DNA of 64,000 nt from Geomonas azotofigens (GTDB lineage Bacteria; Desulfobacterota; Desulfuromonadia; Geobacterales; Geobacteraceae): positions 124,001-188,000 of the forward strand of contig NZ_JAHLME010000002.1 in assembly GCF_018919395.1 (NCBI RefSeq). The letters run 5' to 3'. The notes beneath the pieces were generated by a model. The model was not told the DNA's origin and searched no databases. It saw only the letters and a program-made list of their open reading frames with translations. Positions within the stretch are counted from its first letter, which is position 1; the number at the start of each line of letters is the position of its first letter. Below are positions 1-8,232 of the stretch, piece after piece. The translations under genes were made by a program, and so were the position numbers.

Positions 1-891
1 CCCTCCTTCGAGGTGATCGCGCCGCTGTTGTCGCGCTGCAAGGTGCTGGTCTTGAACCCGCTCGCCGACGAGGACATCCGGCAGATCCTGGTGAACGCCC
101 TGACCGACTGGGAGCGTGGGCTCGGCGAGTTCGAGCTCACCGCGTCGGAGGACGCCCTCTCCTTCATGGCCGAGCAGGCCGGCGGCGACGCGCGCATCGC
201 GCTCAACACCCTGGAGACGGCCGCCCGCCTGGCGCGGGAAGGGGACATCTCCCTGGAAACCGCCCGCGAGGCGACCCAGAAGAAGCCCCTGCTCTACGAC
301 AAGGGTGGCGAGGAGCACTACAACGTCATCTCCGCCTTCATAAAGTCCATGCGGGGCTCCGACCCCGACGCGGCGCTCTATTGGCTCGCGCGCATGCTGG
401 AAGCGGGCGAGGACCCGATCTTCATCCTGCGCCGCATGGTCATCTTCGCCTCCGAGGACGTGGGCAACGCCGACCCGCGCGGGCTGCAGATGGCGGTCTC
501 CGCCCTGGAGGCCTTCCGCCTGGTCGGGATGCCGGAGGGAAGGATCATCCTGGGGCAGGCGGTCACCTACCTCGCCACCGCGCCCAAGTCCAACGCGAGC
601 TACATGGGGATCAACGACGCCATGGCCGAGGTGAGGAAGTCGGGAGGGCTCCCGGTGCCGATGCAGATCAGGAACGCTCCGACCAAGCTCATGAAGGGGC
701 TGGGCTACGGCAAGGGGTACCTCTACCCCCACGACTACAAGGACGGCATCGTGACACAGGGGTTCCTCCCCGAGCAGCTCTCGGGCCGGCGTTTCTACGC
801 CCCAAAAGAGAGCGGCTACGAAAAAAGTATCCGCGAGCGCATGGCCTGGATCCGTGGGCAGCGGGAAAAGGCGAATGATCCCGAGCGTTAA
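1..891 (+). CDS. rarA: RarA (MgsA) AAA+ recombination factor, C-terminal part
   Basis: The frame is open from base 1, so the 5' part of the gene (Walker A and B) lies outside the window; about 296 codons remain. The first residues, PSFEV followed by LLSRCKV, are the sensor-1/arginine-finger stretch of the RarA/MgsA/WRNIP1 clamp-loader-like ATPases. The rest is the AAA+ lid and the C-terminal tetramerisation domain, with the family hallmarks EDVGNADP, YLATAPKSN and GYLYPHDY. RarA acts in the cytoplasm at stalled replication forks with RecA, SSB and the clamp loader. It is followed by 99 bp containing a promoter for pfkA, so it probably ends its own transcript. The identification is firm; only the truncation limits it. 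Confidence 0.93.
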   Translation, partial: PSFEVIAPLLSRCKVLVLNPLADEDIRQILVNALTDWERGLGEFELTASEDALSFMAEQAGGDARIALNTLETAARLAREGDISLETAREATQKKPLLYDKGGEEHYNVISAFIKSMRGSDPDAALYWLARMLEAGEDPIFILRRMVIFASEDVGNADPRGLQMAVSALEAFRLVGMPEGRIILGQAVTYLATAPKSNASYMGINDAMAEVRKSGGLPVPMQIRNAPTKLMKGLGYGKGYLYPHDYKDGIVTQGFLPEQLSGRRFYAPKESGYEKSIRERMAWIRGQREKANDPER

Positions 892-898
892 GGCGTTG

Positions 899-926
899 TT
901 GAAAATGCAATACCCCATGATATATT
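899..926 (+). promoter_or_regulatory. Sigma-70-type promoter for pfkA
   Basis: TTGAAA at 899-904 and TATATT at 921-926 are separated by 16 bp and lie about 65 bp upstream of the pfkA start, in the only AT-rich patch of the spacer after rarA. Spacing and match are good; no experimental support is available. Confidence 0.5.
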
Positions 927-990
927 CAAGCTTGCCTTGCGCCAGGGGCGCGGGCGGCATGGGCGGTACAACCTCCAGCGGAGTCAGAGC

Positions 991-1950
991 ATGAAGAAGA
1001 TCGGGATTCTCACCAGCGGCGGAGACTGCTCCGGCATGAACGCGGCGATCAGGAGCGCGACCCGCACCGCGCTCGGGCATGGCGTGCAGGTGGTCGGTTT
1101 CAGGAAGGGGTACGCGGGGCTTTTGAAGGGGGACCTGCTGGAGATGACCACGAGGGAAGTGGCCGGTATCCTGCACCGCGGCGGCACCTTCCTGCAGTCG
1201 GCCAGGAGCGAGGAGTTCCGCACCGTGCTCGGCCGGGAGAAGGCGGTGCGGCACCTGCAGGACCTCGGGGTCGAGGGGCTTGTGGTGATCGGCGGGGACG
1301 GTTCCTTGAACGGCGCGCTCGCCCTGCACCGCATGGGAGTGCCGGTAATGGGGATTCCCGCCAGCATCGACAACGACATCGCCTACACCGACATGGCCCT
1401 CGGCGTCGACACCGCCTTGAACAACATCATCTATGCGGTCGACTGCATCAAGGACACGGCCAGCTCGCACGACCGCGCCTTCGTCATCGAGGTGATGGGA
1501 AGGAACTCGGGGTACCTGGCCAGCATGAGCGCCATCGCCACCGGCGCCGAGTACGCCATCATCCCCGAGGTTGAGTGCGACATAGCCGACCTCTGCAACC
1601 AGCTCAGGAAACGCTACGAGGAGGGGCGCAGCAACGCCATCATCATCCTGGCCGAAGGGGCCGGCCGCGCCCAGAACATCGCCGACAACATCAAGGACGC
1701 CATCGGCTTCGAGACCCGCGTGACCGTCCTCGGGCACTACCAGCGCGGCGGCGCGCCCTCGGTCTTCGACCGGCTGCTGGGGAGCCGCTTCGGCCATGCC
1801 GCCGTCGAGCAGCTGCTCGCCGGGGAAAAGGGCAAGATGGTCGGGCTTTGCTGCGGCGACATCTGCTCTACCCCGCTGGAGACGGTGGTGGTCAGCGAGA
1901 AGACGCAGCAGGACCAGCTGCACGACCTCTCCATGATTTTAGGGATCTAG
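991..1950 (+). CDS. pfkA: 6-phosphofructokinase
   Basis: This 319-aa protein has the full-length architecture of the group A phosphofructokinases and phosphorylates fructose 6-phosphate to fructose 1,6-bisphosphate in glycolysis. Visible motifs are the N-terminal nucleotide loop GILTSGGDCSGMNAA, GGDGS (the glycine after GGD is typical of ATP-dependent rather than pyrophosphate-dependent enzymes), SIDND holding the catalytic aspartate, and MGRNSGYLA for substrate binding. The start chosen is the ATG at 991, where homology begins (MKKIGILTSGGD); an upstream in-frame start at 937 would add 18 residues of no family character. It is monocistronic: a promoter lies upstream, and an inverted repeat and a convergent gene lie downstream. 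Confidence 0.93.
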   Translation: MKKIGILTSGGDCSGMNAAIRSATRTALGHGVQVVGFRKGYAGLLKGDLLEMTTREVAGILHRGGTFLQSARSEEFRTVLGREKAVRHLQDLGVEGLVVIGGDGSLNGALALHRMGVPVMGIPASIDNDIAYTDMALGVDTALNNIIYAVDCIKDTASSHDRAFVIEVMGRNSGYLASMSAIATGAEYAIIPEVECDIADLCNQLRKRYEEGRSNAIIILAEGAGRAQNIADNIKDAIGFETRVTVLGHYQRGGAPSVFDRLLGSRFGHAAVEQLLAGEKGKMVGLCCGDICSTPLETVVVSEKTQQDQLHDLSMILGI

Positions 1951-1980
1951 ACCAAGCGGGGTATCGGCCCGTGTCCATAC

Positions 1981-2080
1981 CCCCCTCCCCCCCTGGGGAG
2001 AGGGTCAGGGTGAGGGAAGCAGCCGGCCTAGACCATCCCTCACCAGCCCATCGGGCACCCTCTCCCAGGGGGAGAGGGGA
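1981..2080. repeat. REP-like inverted repeat, family A copy 1
   Basis: Two arms face each other: a left arm of CTCCCC-CTGGGGAGAGGG followed by a GGGTGAGGG box, and a right arm of CCCTCACC, then CACCCTCTCCC and GGGAGAGGGG. The same CCCTCTCCC / GGGAGAGGG / GGGTGAGGG pattern recurs as single arms at 21476-21510 and 24722-24779, always between genes. It can fold into a strong cruciform or RNA hairpin after pfkA and may also act as its 3' end. Confidence 0.7.
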
Positions 2081-2089
2081 CTGGCGGAA

Positions 2090-2134
2090 GATGAAAAAGA
2101 AAAGGCCGCGCACCGGAAATTCCGGGCGCGGCCT
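2090..2134 (-). terminator. Rho-independent terminator of the VOC-ending operon
   Basis: On the minus strand, a 9-bp stem AGGCCGCGC/GCGCGGCCT (2103-2111 with 2126-2134) encloses a smaller CCGG...CCGG stem and is followed by TTTTCTTTTT (complement of 2094-2103). It lies 23 bp past the stop of the VOC gene and closes the long minus-strand run that starts near 7620. Confidence 0.85.
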
Positions 2135-2156
2135 CTTATCTTCGTGGTGGTCGCCT

Positions 2157-2537
2157 TTACGGGCGGCAGTAGGTGATCGCGGTCAGCACGGCTCCCTGGG
2201 GATCCTGGAGCACGCAGAAACGACCGACACGCGGGATATCGGTGGGGGGAACCAGCACCTTGCCGCCCAGCTCCTCGGCCTTGGCGGCGGTCTGGTCCAC
2301 GTCGGTGACCGTCACGTACACTCCCCACCCCAACGGCTTGCGGTGCCCCGGTCCCGCAGGCGCCATCCCCGCGACCTCCTTGCCGCCGACCTTGATCAGG
2401 GTGTAGTCCCCTTCCCCGTCCCAGCGCTCCGTACTCCAGCCGAACAATCTGCCGTAGAAGGACTGTGCCGCGGCTACGTCTTCCGTGGTCAGTTCGAACC
2501 AGCTAAAAGCACCCTGCTCCCTGAATCGATCGGTCAT
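2157..2537 (-). CDS. VOC (glyoxalase/bleomycin-resistance) family protein
   Basis: This 126-aa single-module VOC protein resembles the CFP30B/glyoxalase-like group: GAFSWFELTTEDVAAAQSFYGRLFGW at the N-terminus is split over this entry's first 30 residues, and a second beta-alpha-beta module ends in LQDPQGAVLTAI. Such proteins bind a metal and act on small electrophiles or bind antibiotics; the substrate here cannot be told. The start at 2537 (MTDRF) is preferred because a strong GAGGGGGGG ribosome site sits just upstream; an earlier start would add 28 non-conserved residues. It is the last gene of the minus-strand operon, 70 bp after the TPR gene and just before a terminator. Confidence 0.8.
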   Translation of the reverse strand: MTDRFREQGAFSWFELTTEDVAAAQSFYGRLFGWSTERWDGEGDYTLIKVGGKEVAGMAPAGPGHRKPLGWGVYVTVTDVDQTAAKAEELGGKVLVPPTDIPRVGRFCVLQDPQGAVLTAITYCRP

Positions 2538-2607
2538 CTGGCACCCCCCCTCGCGCTTCGGATCGGCAAACGAGGAAAAGTATACTACCGATCGAAACTT
2601 TTGCGCC

Positions 2608-3060
2608 CTAGCGCAGGCCAAGGCGAGAGAGCCCGATGCCGAGCCACTTGTTCAGGAAGTGGTCGCGGGACAGGAAAGGGAGTGGCGGGGGCTTCCGGGT
2701 GCCGAGGACGGCCAGCAGGGCCACGATCTCTTCGCTGCCGCCGACCGCCATCCCCTTCCTGAGGACGTCCAGGGCCTGGCACTTGTCACGGGCGACCTGG
2801 TGCACCCGGGCCAGGTTCAGGTAATGCGCCGGGTTCTCCGGCTCGAGATCGAGGGAAGCCTGGCAGAGCTCGGCTCCCTTTTTCACCTGCCCCCGCTCCT
2901 TGGCGATGCACAAGCCGAGGTAGGAGTAGAGCAAAGGGTTGTCTTCCAGCTTCAGAGCCCGCTCCAGCTGGGCCAGGGCCGCCTGGTATTCACCGGCGGA
3001 AAAGGCGGCGAGGGCGCGGCTGAACAGCTTTTCTGCATCTTCCTGCGGCACAGGCTCCAT
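2608..3060 (-). CDS. Small TPR-repeat protein
   Basis: The 150-aa product contains about three tetratricopeptide-like helix pairs. Residues 5-38 (AEKLFSRALAAFSAGEY-QAALAQLERAL) and 44-112 (LGLCIAKERGQVKKGAELCQ; PENPAHYLNLARV) fit the TPR consensus of W/L-G-Y-A-F-A-P positions. There is no signal peptide or membrane segment, so it is probably a cytoplasmic scaffold protein. The C-terminal 30 residues are basic and unlike a TPR. The start is backed by a GGAGGG site. It lies 18 bp after the HAD phosphatase gene in the same operon. No specific partner can be named. Confidence 0.75.
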   Translation of the reverse strand: MEPVPQEDAEKLFSRALAAFSAGEYQAALAQLERALKLEDNPLLYSYLGLCIAKERGQVKKGAELCQASLDLEPENPAHYLNLARVHQVARDKCQALDVLRKGMAVGGSEEIVALLAVLGTRKPPPLPFLSRDHFLNKWLGIGLSRLGLR

Positions 3061-3078
3061 CGATCAACCCTCCGGTGT

Positions 3079-3699
3079 CTAAAGCAGTAACAGCAGATCC
3101 TGGTGTCTATCTATCCTCGCGGCGGCCTCGAGCTCGCCCCGGTAGGCCACGAAGGGGACGCCGGCCCCCTCGGCGGCGCGGCGGTCGACGTCCGAGTCCC
3201 CGACGAAGAGGGCCTCCTCGGGCGCGAGGCCATAGTGCTCCAGCACCTTGAAGAGCGGCTCGGGGTGCGGCTTGGGGTTCTTGACGCGCCCGGCGGTCAT
3301 GACGCAGCTGAAGTAGCCGTCCAGCCCGAAGGACTCGAGCAGGATATCCATCGAGCTCGCGCGGTTGGTGCAGACCGCCAGCTCCACCCGCCCCTTCAAG
3401 GCGTCCAGGGTCTCGCGCAGCCCCTGCTCCATGACCATGAGCGGAAAGAGCTTGCGGTAATCGATGCTGGCGGAAAAGGCGCGCACCTCGTCCATGCGGC
3501 TGTCGCCGGCGAACAGGTATTCGAGCACGTCCTTGTTGCAGTAGGTATGCAGGATGCGCATGGTATCGAGGTCGCCGCGATCGAGCGCGGGCTTGCCGAA
3601 GCGATCCAGCACCAGGTGATAAAAGGCGTAGTTCGCCTCGAAGGAATCGAACAGCACGCCGTCGCAGTCGTAAATGACCGCCTTGATTTTCTGGCTCAA
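3079..3699 (-). CDS. HAD-superfamily hydrolase, phosphoglycolate-phosphatase-like
   Basis: This 206-aa protein shows all four HAD motifs: DCDGVLFDS near residue 11 (nucleophile and acid/base aspartates), CTNRAS (motif II threonine), the lysine in KNPKPHPEPL (motif III) and FVGDSDVD (motif IV). The helical insertion between motifs I and II marks it as a class C1 cap enzyme of the Gph/beta-phosphoglucomutase type, so hydrolysis of a small phosphate ester is expected. The last residues are a run of leucines, which is unusual. It sits between the HNH gene (21 bp upstream) and the TPR gene. The true substrate is unknown. Confidence 0.85.
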   Translation of the reverse strand: MSQKIKAVIYDCDGVLFDSFEANYAFYHLVLDRFGKPALDRGDLDTMRILHTYCNKDVLEYLFAGDSRMDEVRAFSASIDYRKLFPLMVMEQGLRETLDALKGRVELAVCTNRASSMDILLESFGLDGYFSCVMTAGRVKNPKPHPEPLFKVLEHYGLAPEEALFVGDSDVDRRAAEGAGVPFVAYRGELEAAARIDRHQDLLLLL

Positions 3700-3720
3700 A
3701 ACTTTATCTCCGCGGCGGCC

Positions 3721-4035
3721 TCAGCTGGGCTCGGCGCCGCCGTCACGCCCCATGCCGTCCAGGTATTCCTGCCACTCGATGGGGAGCATGTGCTTCTTCT
3801 TGTTGTTGCATTCCTTGCAGCAGGGGACCACGTTCCCCTTGGCGGACTTGCCGCCGCGAATGACCGGAACGATGTGGTCCATGGAAAGCTCCCCGGGGGG
3901 GAATTTCCCCTGGCACCAGTGGCAGACCCCTTTGGCCACCCGGTTTTTCCACCACTGGCCGCGCCGCAGTTCGCGCGCCTTCTCACGCTCGCGCCTGACC
4001 TCCTCCTCGGAGACCTCGATGATAAAGTAATCCAC
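3721..4035 (-). CDS. HNH endonuclease domain protein
   Basis: The 104-aa product carries a complete HNH zinc module: CHWCQ, then the MDHIVPVIRGG core with the catalytic histidine, then NVVPCCKECNNKKK. A charged helix precedes it. Free-standing HNH proteins of this size are common and are rarely linked to a known restriction system; a DNA-processing or repair role is possible. The start chosen is GTG at 4035, 5 bp after a GAGGA ribosome site and 28 bp after rnhA; an upstream ATG would run deep into rnhA in another frame. Nothing nearby suggests a restriction or phage module. Confidence 0.75.
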   Translation of the reverse strand: MDYFIIEVSEEEVRREREKARELRRGQWWKNRVAKGVCHWCQGKFPPGELSMDHIVPVIRGGKSAKGNVVPCCKECNNKKKHMLPIEWQEYLDGMGRDGGAEPS

Positions 4036-4063
4036 TACATCCTCGTATCGGGGACTGCCCCCC

Positions 4064-4510
4064 TCACCTGCCCGCGCCGGCACGGTAGCTGTCGATGGCA
4101 GCCCGCGCCAGTTCGTCGCAACGCTCGTTTTCCACATGGCCGTTGTGGCCGCGCACCCAGACCCAGGTGATCCGGTGCGTCTTGGCGAGGGCCAGGAGCT
4201 TCTCCCAGAGGTCGCGGTTCAGCACCGGCTCCTTCTTGGAGTTCACCCACCCTCTTTTGACCCAGCCGGGAAGCCACTCGGTCATCCCCTTGGCAAGGTA
4301 CTGTGAATCCGTGGTGACCACCACCTCGCAGGGACGGGTCAGAGCCTCCAGCGCCTGGATGGCGGCGCTCATCTCCATCCGGTTGTTGGTGGTCTCACCC
4401 TCGGCGCCGGAAAGTTCCTTCACCTTGTCGCCGTAGCGCAGGATGCTCCCCCAGCCGCCGACCCCCGGGTTGCCGCTGCAGGCGCCGTCGCAGAAGATCT
4501 CAACCCGCAT
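4064..4510 (-). CDS. rnhA: Ribonuclease HI
   Basis: The 148-aa protein is full length for bacterial RNase HI, which cleaves the RNA strand of RNA:DNA hybrids. The catalytic carboxylates D8 ([12 protein letters not shown]), E46 (TNNRMEM), D68 (TTDSQY) and D132 are present, as are H122 in the VRGHNGH loop and the basic handle around [10 protein letters not shown]. The ATG at 4510 follows a GGGAGGT ribosome site. The gene overlaps the end of plsC by 11 bp, so the two are translationally coupled. Confidence 0.95.
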   Translation of the reverse strand: MRVEIFCDGACSGNPGVGGWGSILRYGDKVKELSGAEGETTNNRMEMSAAIQALEALTRPCEVVVTTDSQYLAKGMTEWLPGWVKRGWVNSKKEPVLNRDLWEKLLALAKTHRITWVWVRGHNGHVENERCDELARAAIDSYRAGAGR

Positions 4511-5147
4511 GCGGACCTCCCCCCTGCTGCAAGAGCGAGGCGATGGCATCCATGACACGATCGACGATCAACTGGTGGGTCTCCTTGCAGTCCTCGAGTT
4601 GGTACAGGTCGCTGAAATCGAGGGGAGCTCCGAAAACCACCCCCCCCTCGAGCCCCACGCCGGGAAATTTCCAGCGGTTGATGCCGATCAGCGCCGTCGG
4701 GATCACGTGCGGCCGCGTGTCGTAGATGATCTTGCCCACGCCGCGGTTCCCCTTGCCGAGCACGCCGTCCTTGTGCCGGGTCCCCTCCGGAAAAAGCATC
4801 ACCTTCTGGTCGGCCAAAAGGGCGTTGATCTGCTTCCCAGCGCGCACGTCGCGGCCGCGCCGGACCGGGAAGGCCCCCCAGGAGCGGTAGACGAGCCCCA
4901 TGAACCCGGCGAAGAGCTCCTCCTTGGCGGGAGCCCAGAGCATCTGCAGCGGATGTTCGCGGATGACGGCCCAGGGGAGAAAAACCGTGTCGTAGGCGGA
5001 GATGTGGTTGGAGGCGATCAGGACCCCCCCGTTGGCGGGGATGTGCTGGGCTCCCTCGACGCGGAACCGGTTCAGTAAGGAGGCGTAGCTGCCGATTACC
5101 CAGATGGAGAACGTAACCCAGAAGCGACGTAGCAGTGAAACCTTCAA
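4500..5147 (-). CDS. plsC: 1-acyl-sn-glycerol-3-phosphate acyltransferase
   Basis: The 215-aa protein has the acyltransferase motif NHISAYD (N47, catalytic H48, D53) and the phosphate-binding FPEGTR at 119-124, with the further GAFPVRR and VIPTALIG blocks of the PlsC/LPLAT family. It transfers an acyl chain to lysophosphatidic acid, forming phosphatidic acid at the inner membrane face; a hydrophobic N-terminal stretch (residues 9-25) may anchor it. The last codons overlap rnhA. Whether it is the main PlsC or an accessory LPLAT cannot be decided from the window. Confidence 0.88.
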   Translation of the reverse strand: MKVSLLRRFWVTFSIWVIGSYASLLNRFRVEGAQHIPANGGVLIASNHISAYDTVFLPWAVIREHPLQMLWAPAKEELFAGFMGLVYRSWGAFPVRRGRDVRAGKQINALLADQKVMLFPEGTRHKDGVLGKGNRGVGKIIYDTRPHVIPTALIGINRWKFPGVGLEGGVVFGAPLDFSDLYQLEDCKETHQLIVDRVMDAIASLLQQGGGPHAG

Positions 5148-5233
5148 GAAGAAAACCTCTTCATTACGTGGATTTTACTGGAAGAAAGCTGATGTATAGC
5201 ATGAATGGCGATCCCGGGGCAACCGTTTCCGCG

Positions 5234-6616
5234 TCACCCGGGCAGCATGACGTAGAAGGTCGCCCCGCGCCCGGGCACTCCTTCACCCCACACCCGCCCG
5301 TTGTGACGGCGCACGATGCGGCGCACGGTGGCAAGCCCAAGGCCGGTGCCGGGGAAGTCACGATAGGTGTGCAGTCTCTTGAAGGGCTGGAAAAGCTGGC
5401 CGGCGCGGGCACTGTCGAAGCCGGCCCCGTTGTCCCGGATGAAGAAGGTGCCCTCCCCCTGCCCGGTGGCGACCGAACCGAGTTCCACCACCGGAGCTTC
5501 GACCTTGTTGCTGTATTTCCAGGCGTTGGAGAGAAGGTTCTCCAGCACCACGCGCAACAGCTGGGGGTCGCCGTGCACCATGAGCCGCTCGGGCGTGAGG
5601 AAGGAAACGTGGTGGCCGGGCTGATCCTGGCGCAGTTGCGCGGCTATCTCGCAGGCGACGGGGACCAGGTCGAAGGTGGCACAGGCAAGTTCAACCTCGG
5701 TGACCCGGCAGAGCACCATGAGCGAGTCGAGCAGCGCCTCCATCTGGATGCAGCCGTCGTGGACCAGGTCGACGAAGAAACGGCCGTTATCGTCCAGTTG
5801 CCCGCGGTACCCGCGCAGTTCCTGCGCCGAGCTGTACACCCGGGTGAGCGGCGCGCGCATGTCGTGGGAAATGGCGTGACAGAACGCTTCAAGCTCCTGG
5901 TTGGCCTGCTGCAGTTCAGCGGCCTGGTGGGTCAGGGCGGCGTTGAGGGCGGCGGTTTCCTCCTCGGCGAGCTTGCGCGCGGTGATGTCGCGCACGATCT
6001 CGATGCCGTAATGCGGCTTGCCGTCGCTCCCCTTGAGGGACGACCCGATCAACTCGACGTAGCCGCCGGTGGCGGAGACTTCAGGCCCCAGCTCGGCGCG
6101 GTGCACCTTGCCGTCCTGGAAGGAGGCCAGGAGGTGGCACCCGGCGCAGGGGACGCTCTCCTTGCGGTACGCCTCGTAGCAGTAACGGCCGACGTAGGGG
6201 CCGGTCATGCGCTGGTGTGCCGGGTTCTGATAGAGGACCTTGAGATCGGGGTCCTGGATGGATACCGCCTCGCCCAGCGCTTCGAAAATCCCCTCCATCT
6301 TGGCCCGCTCTCGCTCGGCCTCCTCCAGCGCAGCCTGCAGCGCTTGTTCCAAAGCGGCTTCATTGCGGTGCGCGCGGCGGCTGTAGAGCAGCAGGCCGCA
6401 AACAAGGAAGAGGACCAGGGCGAAATCCTCGTGGCTGTCCGAGGCCAGCAGGAAATCCGCCAGGGGCCTTCCGCCAAAGAGCAGGTAATCGAGCAGCCCG
6501 TCGACCACCCAGAAGACCAGAACGAGCAGCGCCCCAAGGAGTATCTGAAAAAGAAAAGAGATGAGCCCCGGTTCGGAGAGCTTGGCCCATCGGGCCATCC
6601 GCCGCGTTACGTCCAT
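5234..6616 (-). CDS. Membrane PAS-domain sensor histidine kinase
   Basis: The 460-aa kinase has two membrane segments (about 18-47 and 64-80) with a short loop, a coiled linker, a PAS domain (105-215), and a phytochrome-type kinase core. H251 in SHDMRAPLTRV is the phosphoacceptor; ENLLSNAWKYS, DNGAGFD and GTGLGLATV are the N, G1 and G2 ATP-binding boxes. The PAS domain contains C146 and C157-x-x-C160-H161, a cysteine cluster seen in some PAS domains and more likely metal or redox related than heme c, since it should be cytoplasmic. It overlaps amrS by 10 bp and has no adjacent response regulator gene. Confidence 0.88.
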   Translation of the reverse strand: MDVTRRMARWAKLSEPGLISFLFQILLGALLVLVFWVVDGLLDYLLFGGRPLADFLLASDSHEDFALVLFLVCGLLLYSRRAHRNEAALEQALQAALEEAERERAKMEGIFEALGEAVSIQDPDLKVLYQNPAHQRMTGPYVGRYCYEAYRKESVPCAGCHLLASFQDGKVHRAELGPEVSATGGYVELIGSSLKGSDGKPHYGIEIVRDITARKLAEEETAALNAALTHQAAELQQANQELEAFCHAISHDMRAPLTRVYSSAQELRGYRGQLDDNGRFFVDLVHDGCIQMEALLDSLMVLCRVTEVELACATFDLVPVACEIAAQLRQDQPGHHVSFLTPERLMVHGDPQLLRVVLENLLSNAWKYSNKVEAPVVELGSVATGQGEGTFFIRDNGAGFDSARAGQLFQPFKRLHTYRDFPGTGLGLATVRRIVRRHNGRVWGEGVPGRGATFYVMLPG

Positions 6617-7620
6617 ACACCCTCGATGACAGCCCCGCAGCCGGGACAGGTTCCATTGCAGAGAAGATTCTTTTCCACCAGGTAGCCGAGCCTCTTAATT
6701 AGCAGGGCGCCACAGAAAGAGCAATAACTGTTTTCTCCCCCCTCGCCCGGCACGTTCCCCTCGTACACGTAGCGTAGCCCCGCCTCCTGACCGATGCGCC
6801 TGGCGGCGCGCAGGGTCTCCACCGGCGTGCGCGGCTGGTCGGTGAGGCGGTGGGTCGGGTAGAACTGGGTCACGTGCCACGGCGTCTCCGCTCCCACCTC
6901 GGTCACGATGAAGCGGGCGAGGTCGCGCAGCTCGGTTTCGGAGTCGTTGCGGTTGGGTATCACCAGGGTGGTGAGCTCGACCCAGATACCGTGCCGCTTG
7001 TAGTCCCGGACACAGTCCAGGACCTCGCCGAGGGAGGCCCCCACCACCTCGCGATAGAACGATTCGGTGAAGCCCTTGAGGTCGATGTTGGCGGCGTCGA
7101 GGTAGGGGGCGATGGCGGCCAGGGCGTCGCTGGTTATGTAGCCGTTGGTGACGAATATGTTCTTGAGCCCGGCCGCCTTGGCCAACCGCGCGGTCTCGTA
7201 GGCGTACTCGAAGAAGATGGTGGGCTCGGTGTAGGTGTAGGCGATGGAGCGGCACCCCGTGGCGAGGGCGCGCTCCACCACGGTCGCAGGTTCCACGAAA
7301 GTGCCGGAGCGCTCGACGGCCACCTGGTCAGGCTGGGCGATGGTGTAGTTCTGGCAGTGCAGGCATCTGAAATTGCAGCCGACGGTCGCCACGGAGTAGG
7401 AGCGGCTCCCCGGCAGGAGATGGAAAAGCGGCTTCTTTTCGATGGGATCGACGTGCTCGGCGACCAGGTTGCCGTAGACCAGGGTGTACAGCACGCCGTC
7501 ACGGTTCTCCCGCACCCGGCAGCGGCCGCGCTGACCTGAACCGATCAGGCAGCCGAAACGGCACAGCCCGCAGCGTACGCGCTCCCCATCGAGCTTTTGG
7601 TAGAACATGGCCTCTTTCAT
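6607..7620 (-). CDS. amrS: AmmeMemoRadiSam-system radical SAM enzyme AmrS
   Basis: The 337-aa protein contains the radical SAM triad C82-x3-C86-x2-C89 (GCNFRCLHCQNY) and an N-terminal cysteine segment (CGLCRFGC...GRCRVRENRDG) characteristic of the AmrS/PflA-like group. At the C-terminus a second cysteine-rich ribbon (YCSFCGALL...CPGCGA) is visible. Members of this family usually go with AmrA and AmrB (AMMECR1 and MEMO homologues), which are not in this window; the reaction is unknown. The start at 7620 has a strong GGAGGT site and drops a 42-residue non-conserved extension. As the first gene of the minus-strand operon it follows a 450-bp AT-rich spacer. Confidence 0.88.
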   Translation of the reverse strand: MKEAMFYQKLDGERVRCGLCRFGCLIGSGQRGRCRVRENRDGVLYTLVYGNLVAEHVDPIEKKPLFHLLPGSRSYSVATVGCNFRCLHCQNYTIAQPDQVAVERSGTFVEPATVVERALATGCRSIAYTYTEPTIFFEYAYETARLAKAAGLKNIFVTNGYITSDALAAIAPYLDAANIDLKGFTESFYREVVGASLGEVLDCVRDYKRHGIWVELTTLVIPNRNDSETELRDLARFIVTEVGAETPWHVTQFYPTHRLTDQPRTPVETLRAARRIGQEAGLRYVYEGNVPGEGGENSYCSFCGALLIKRLGYLVEKNLLCNGTCPGCGAVIEGVWT

Positions 7621-7804
7621 GCCGCACCTCCGATTGAGCCTGGGGGGTAAATTAGCGGGCGCAAATATAGCATTTGCCGAAAAAAAATTCCAGCGGAAAT
7701 TTAGGGAGATGCGCTGCGGACGCAAATGCCGTATACATTCCGGCAAACCGTCGTTCCACGAATTCGAGTGCGATTTTTTTTTTCGGGAACCCTATCATTT
7801 TACG

Positions 7805-7843
7805 CAAAGGTAAACCCAAAACCGAGACAAGAGCATACCTTTG
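7805..7843. repeat. Inverted repeat CAAAGGTA / TACCTTTG
   Basis: A perfect 8-bp inverted repeat (7805-7812 and 7836-7843) with a 23-bp spacer lies in the AT-rich spacer upstream of amrS and the zinc-ribbon gene. It could be an operator with two half sites or an RNA hairpin; nothing in the sequence decides between them. Confidence 0.45.
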
Positions 7844-8004
7844 TTTGATAGTGGGAAATGTATTCTAAAACCGACAACTTACAACGAAGAATCCGTGACG
7901 ATACGGCGGGAAAAAATGAAATGTTTTAAAATGAAGGCTCAAGATCCAGGTGTGGCACAAAAGCTAAACTACTGTTTTAGGTGACTTTTTCGAAAAATTA
8001 GTAC

Positions 8005-8032
8005 TTGACCAACACGAGGCGTTCTATATATT
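8005..8032 (+). promoter_or_regulatory. Sigma-70-type promoter of the zinc-ribbon gene
   Basis: TTGACC (8005-8010) and TATATT (8027-8032) are 16 bp apart and end 39 bp before the ATG at 8072, with GGGGAG as ribosome site in between. This is one of the best promoter matches in the window. Confidence 0.65.
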
Positions 8033-8071
8033 GTCAAAATCATAAATTACCGCCTTGGGGAGAAACAAAAC

Positions 8072-8224
8072 ATGAAATGCCCGCATTGTGACAACAAAGT
8101 AGGAATCGAGATCGACATGCATTCCGACGGTTACGCGAAAGACCTCCTGGAATGCAACTCCTGCGGTACCGTCTGGCTCGAGAAATCCTCCCAGATCATC
8201 ACCGTCAGCAAGCAAGCCGCCTAA
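8072..8224 (+). CDS. 50-aa zinc-ribbon protein
   Basis: A short frame of 50 codons begins MKCPHCDNKVG and continues to ECNSCGTVW. The two CxxC knuckles (C3/C6 and C29/C32 approximately) form a classical zinc ribbon. It has a good GGGGAG ribosome site, a strong promoter and a GC-rich hairpin directly after the stop, so it looks like an independent, well expressed gene. The family is not recognised; small proteins of this kind can be RNA-binding, adaptor or regulatory factors. The codon pattern (GC at third positions) supports coding. Confidence 0.75.
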   Translation: MKCPHCDNKVGIEIDMHSDGYAKDLLECNSCGTVWLEKSSQIITVSKQAA

Positions 8225-8232
8225 ACGGGAAC

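Larger units (their letters stand above)
7621..8071. other. AT-rich intergenic region between divergent transcription units
   Basis: This 451-bp spacer is far lower in GC than its surroundings, with A and T runs around 7680 and 7772. It must hold the promoter of the amrS operon (minus) and of the small zinc-ribbon gene (plus). No convincing gene is seen. It contains an 8-bp perfect inverted repeat at 7805-7843 and a clear plus-strand promoter at 8005-8032. Confidence 0.6.

Noticed and set aside
937-990. N-terminal extension of phosphofructokinase
   Set aside because: The added 18 residues are absent from the family, which starts directly before the GILTSGGD loop.
6135-6180. CAGCH in the PAS kinase as a c-type heme site
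   Set aside because: The PAS domain lies after two membrane segments and should be cytoplasmic, where heme c is not attached; a cysteine-rich PAS is more likely.
7953-7975. Sigma-54 promoter (TGGCAC)
   Set aside because: TGGCAC at 7953-7958 is not followed by TTGC at the required distance.
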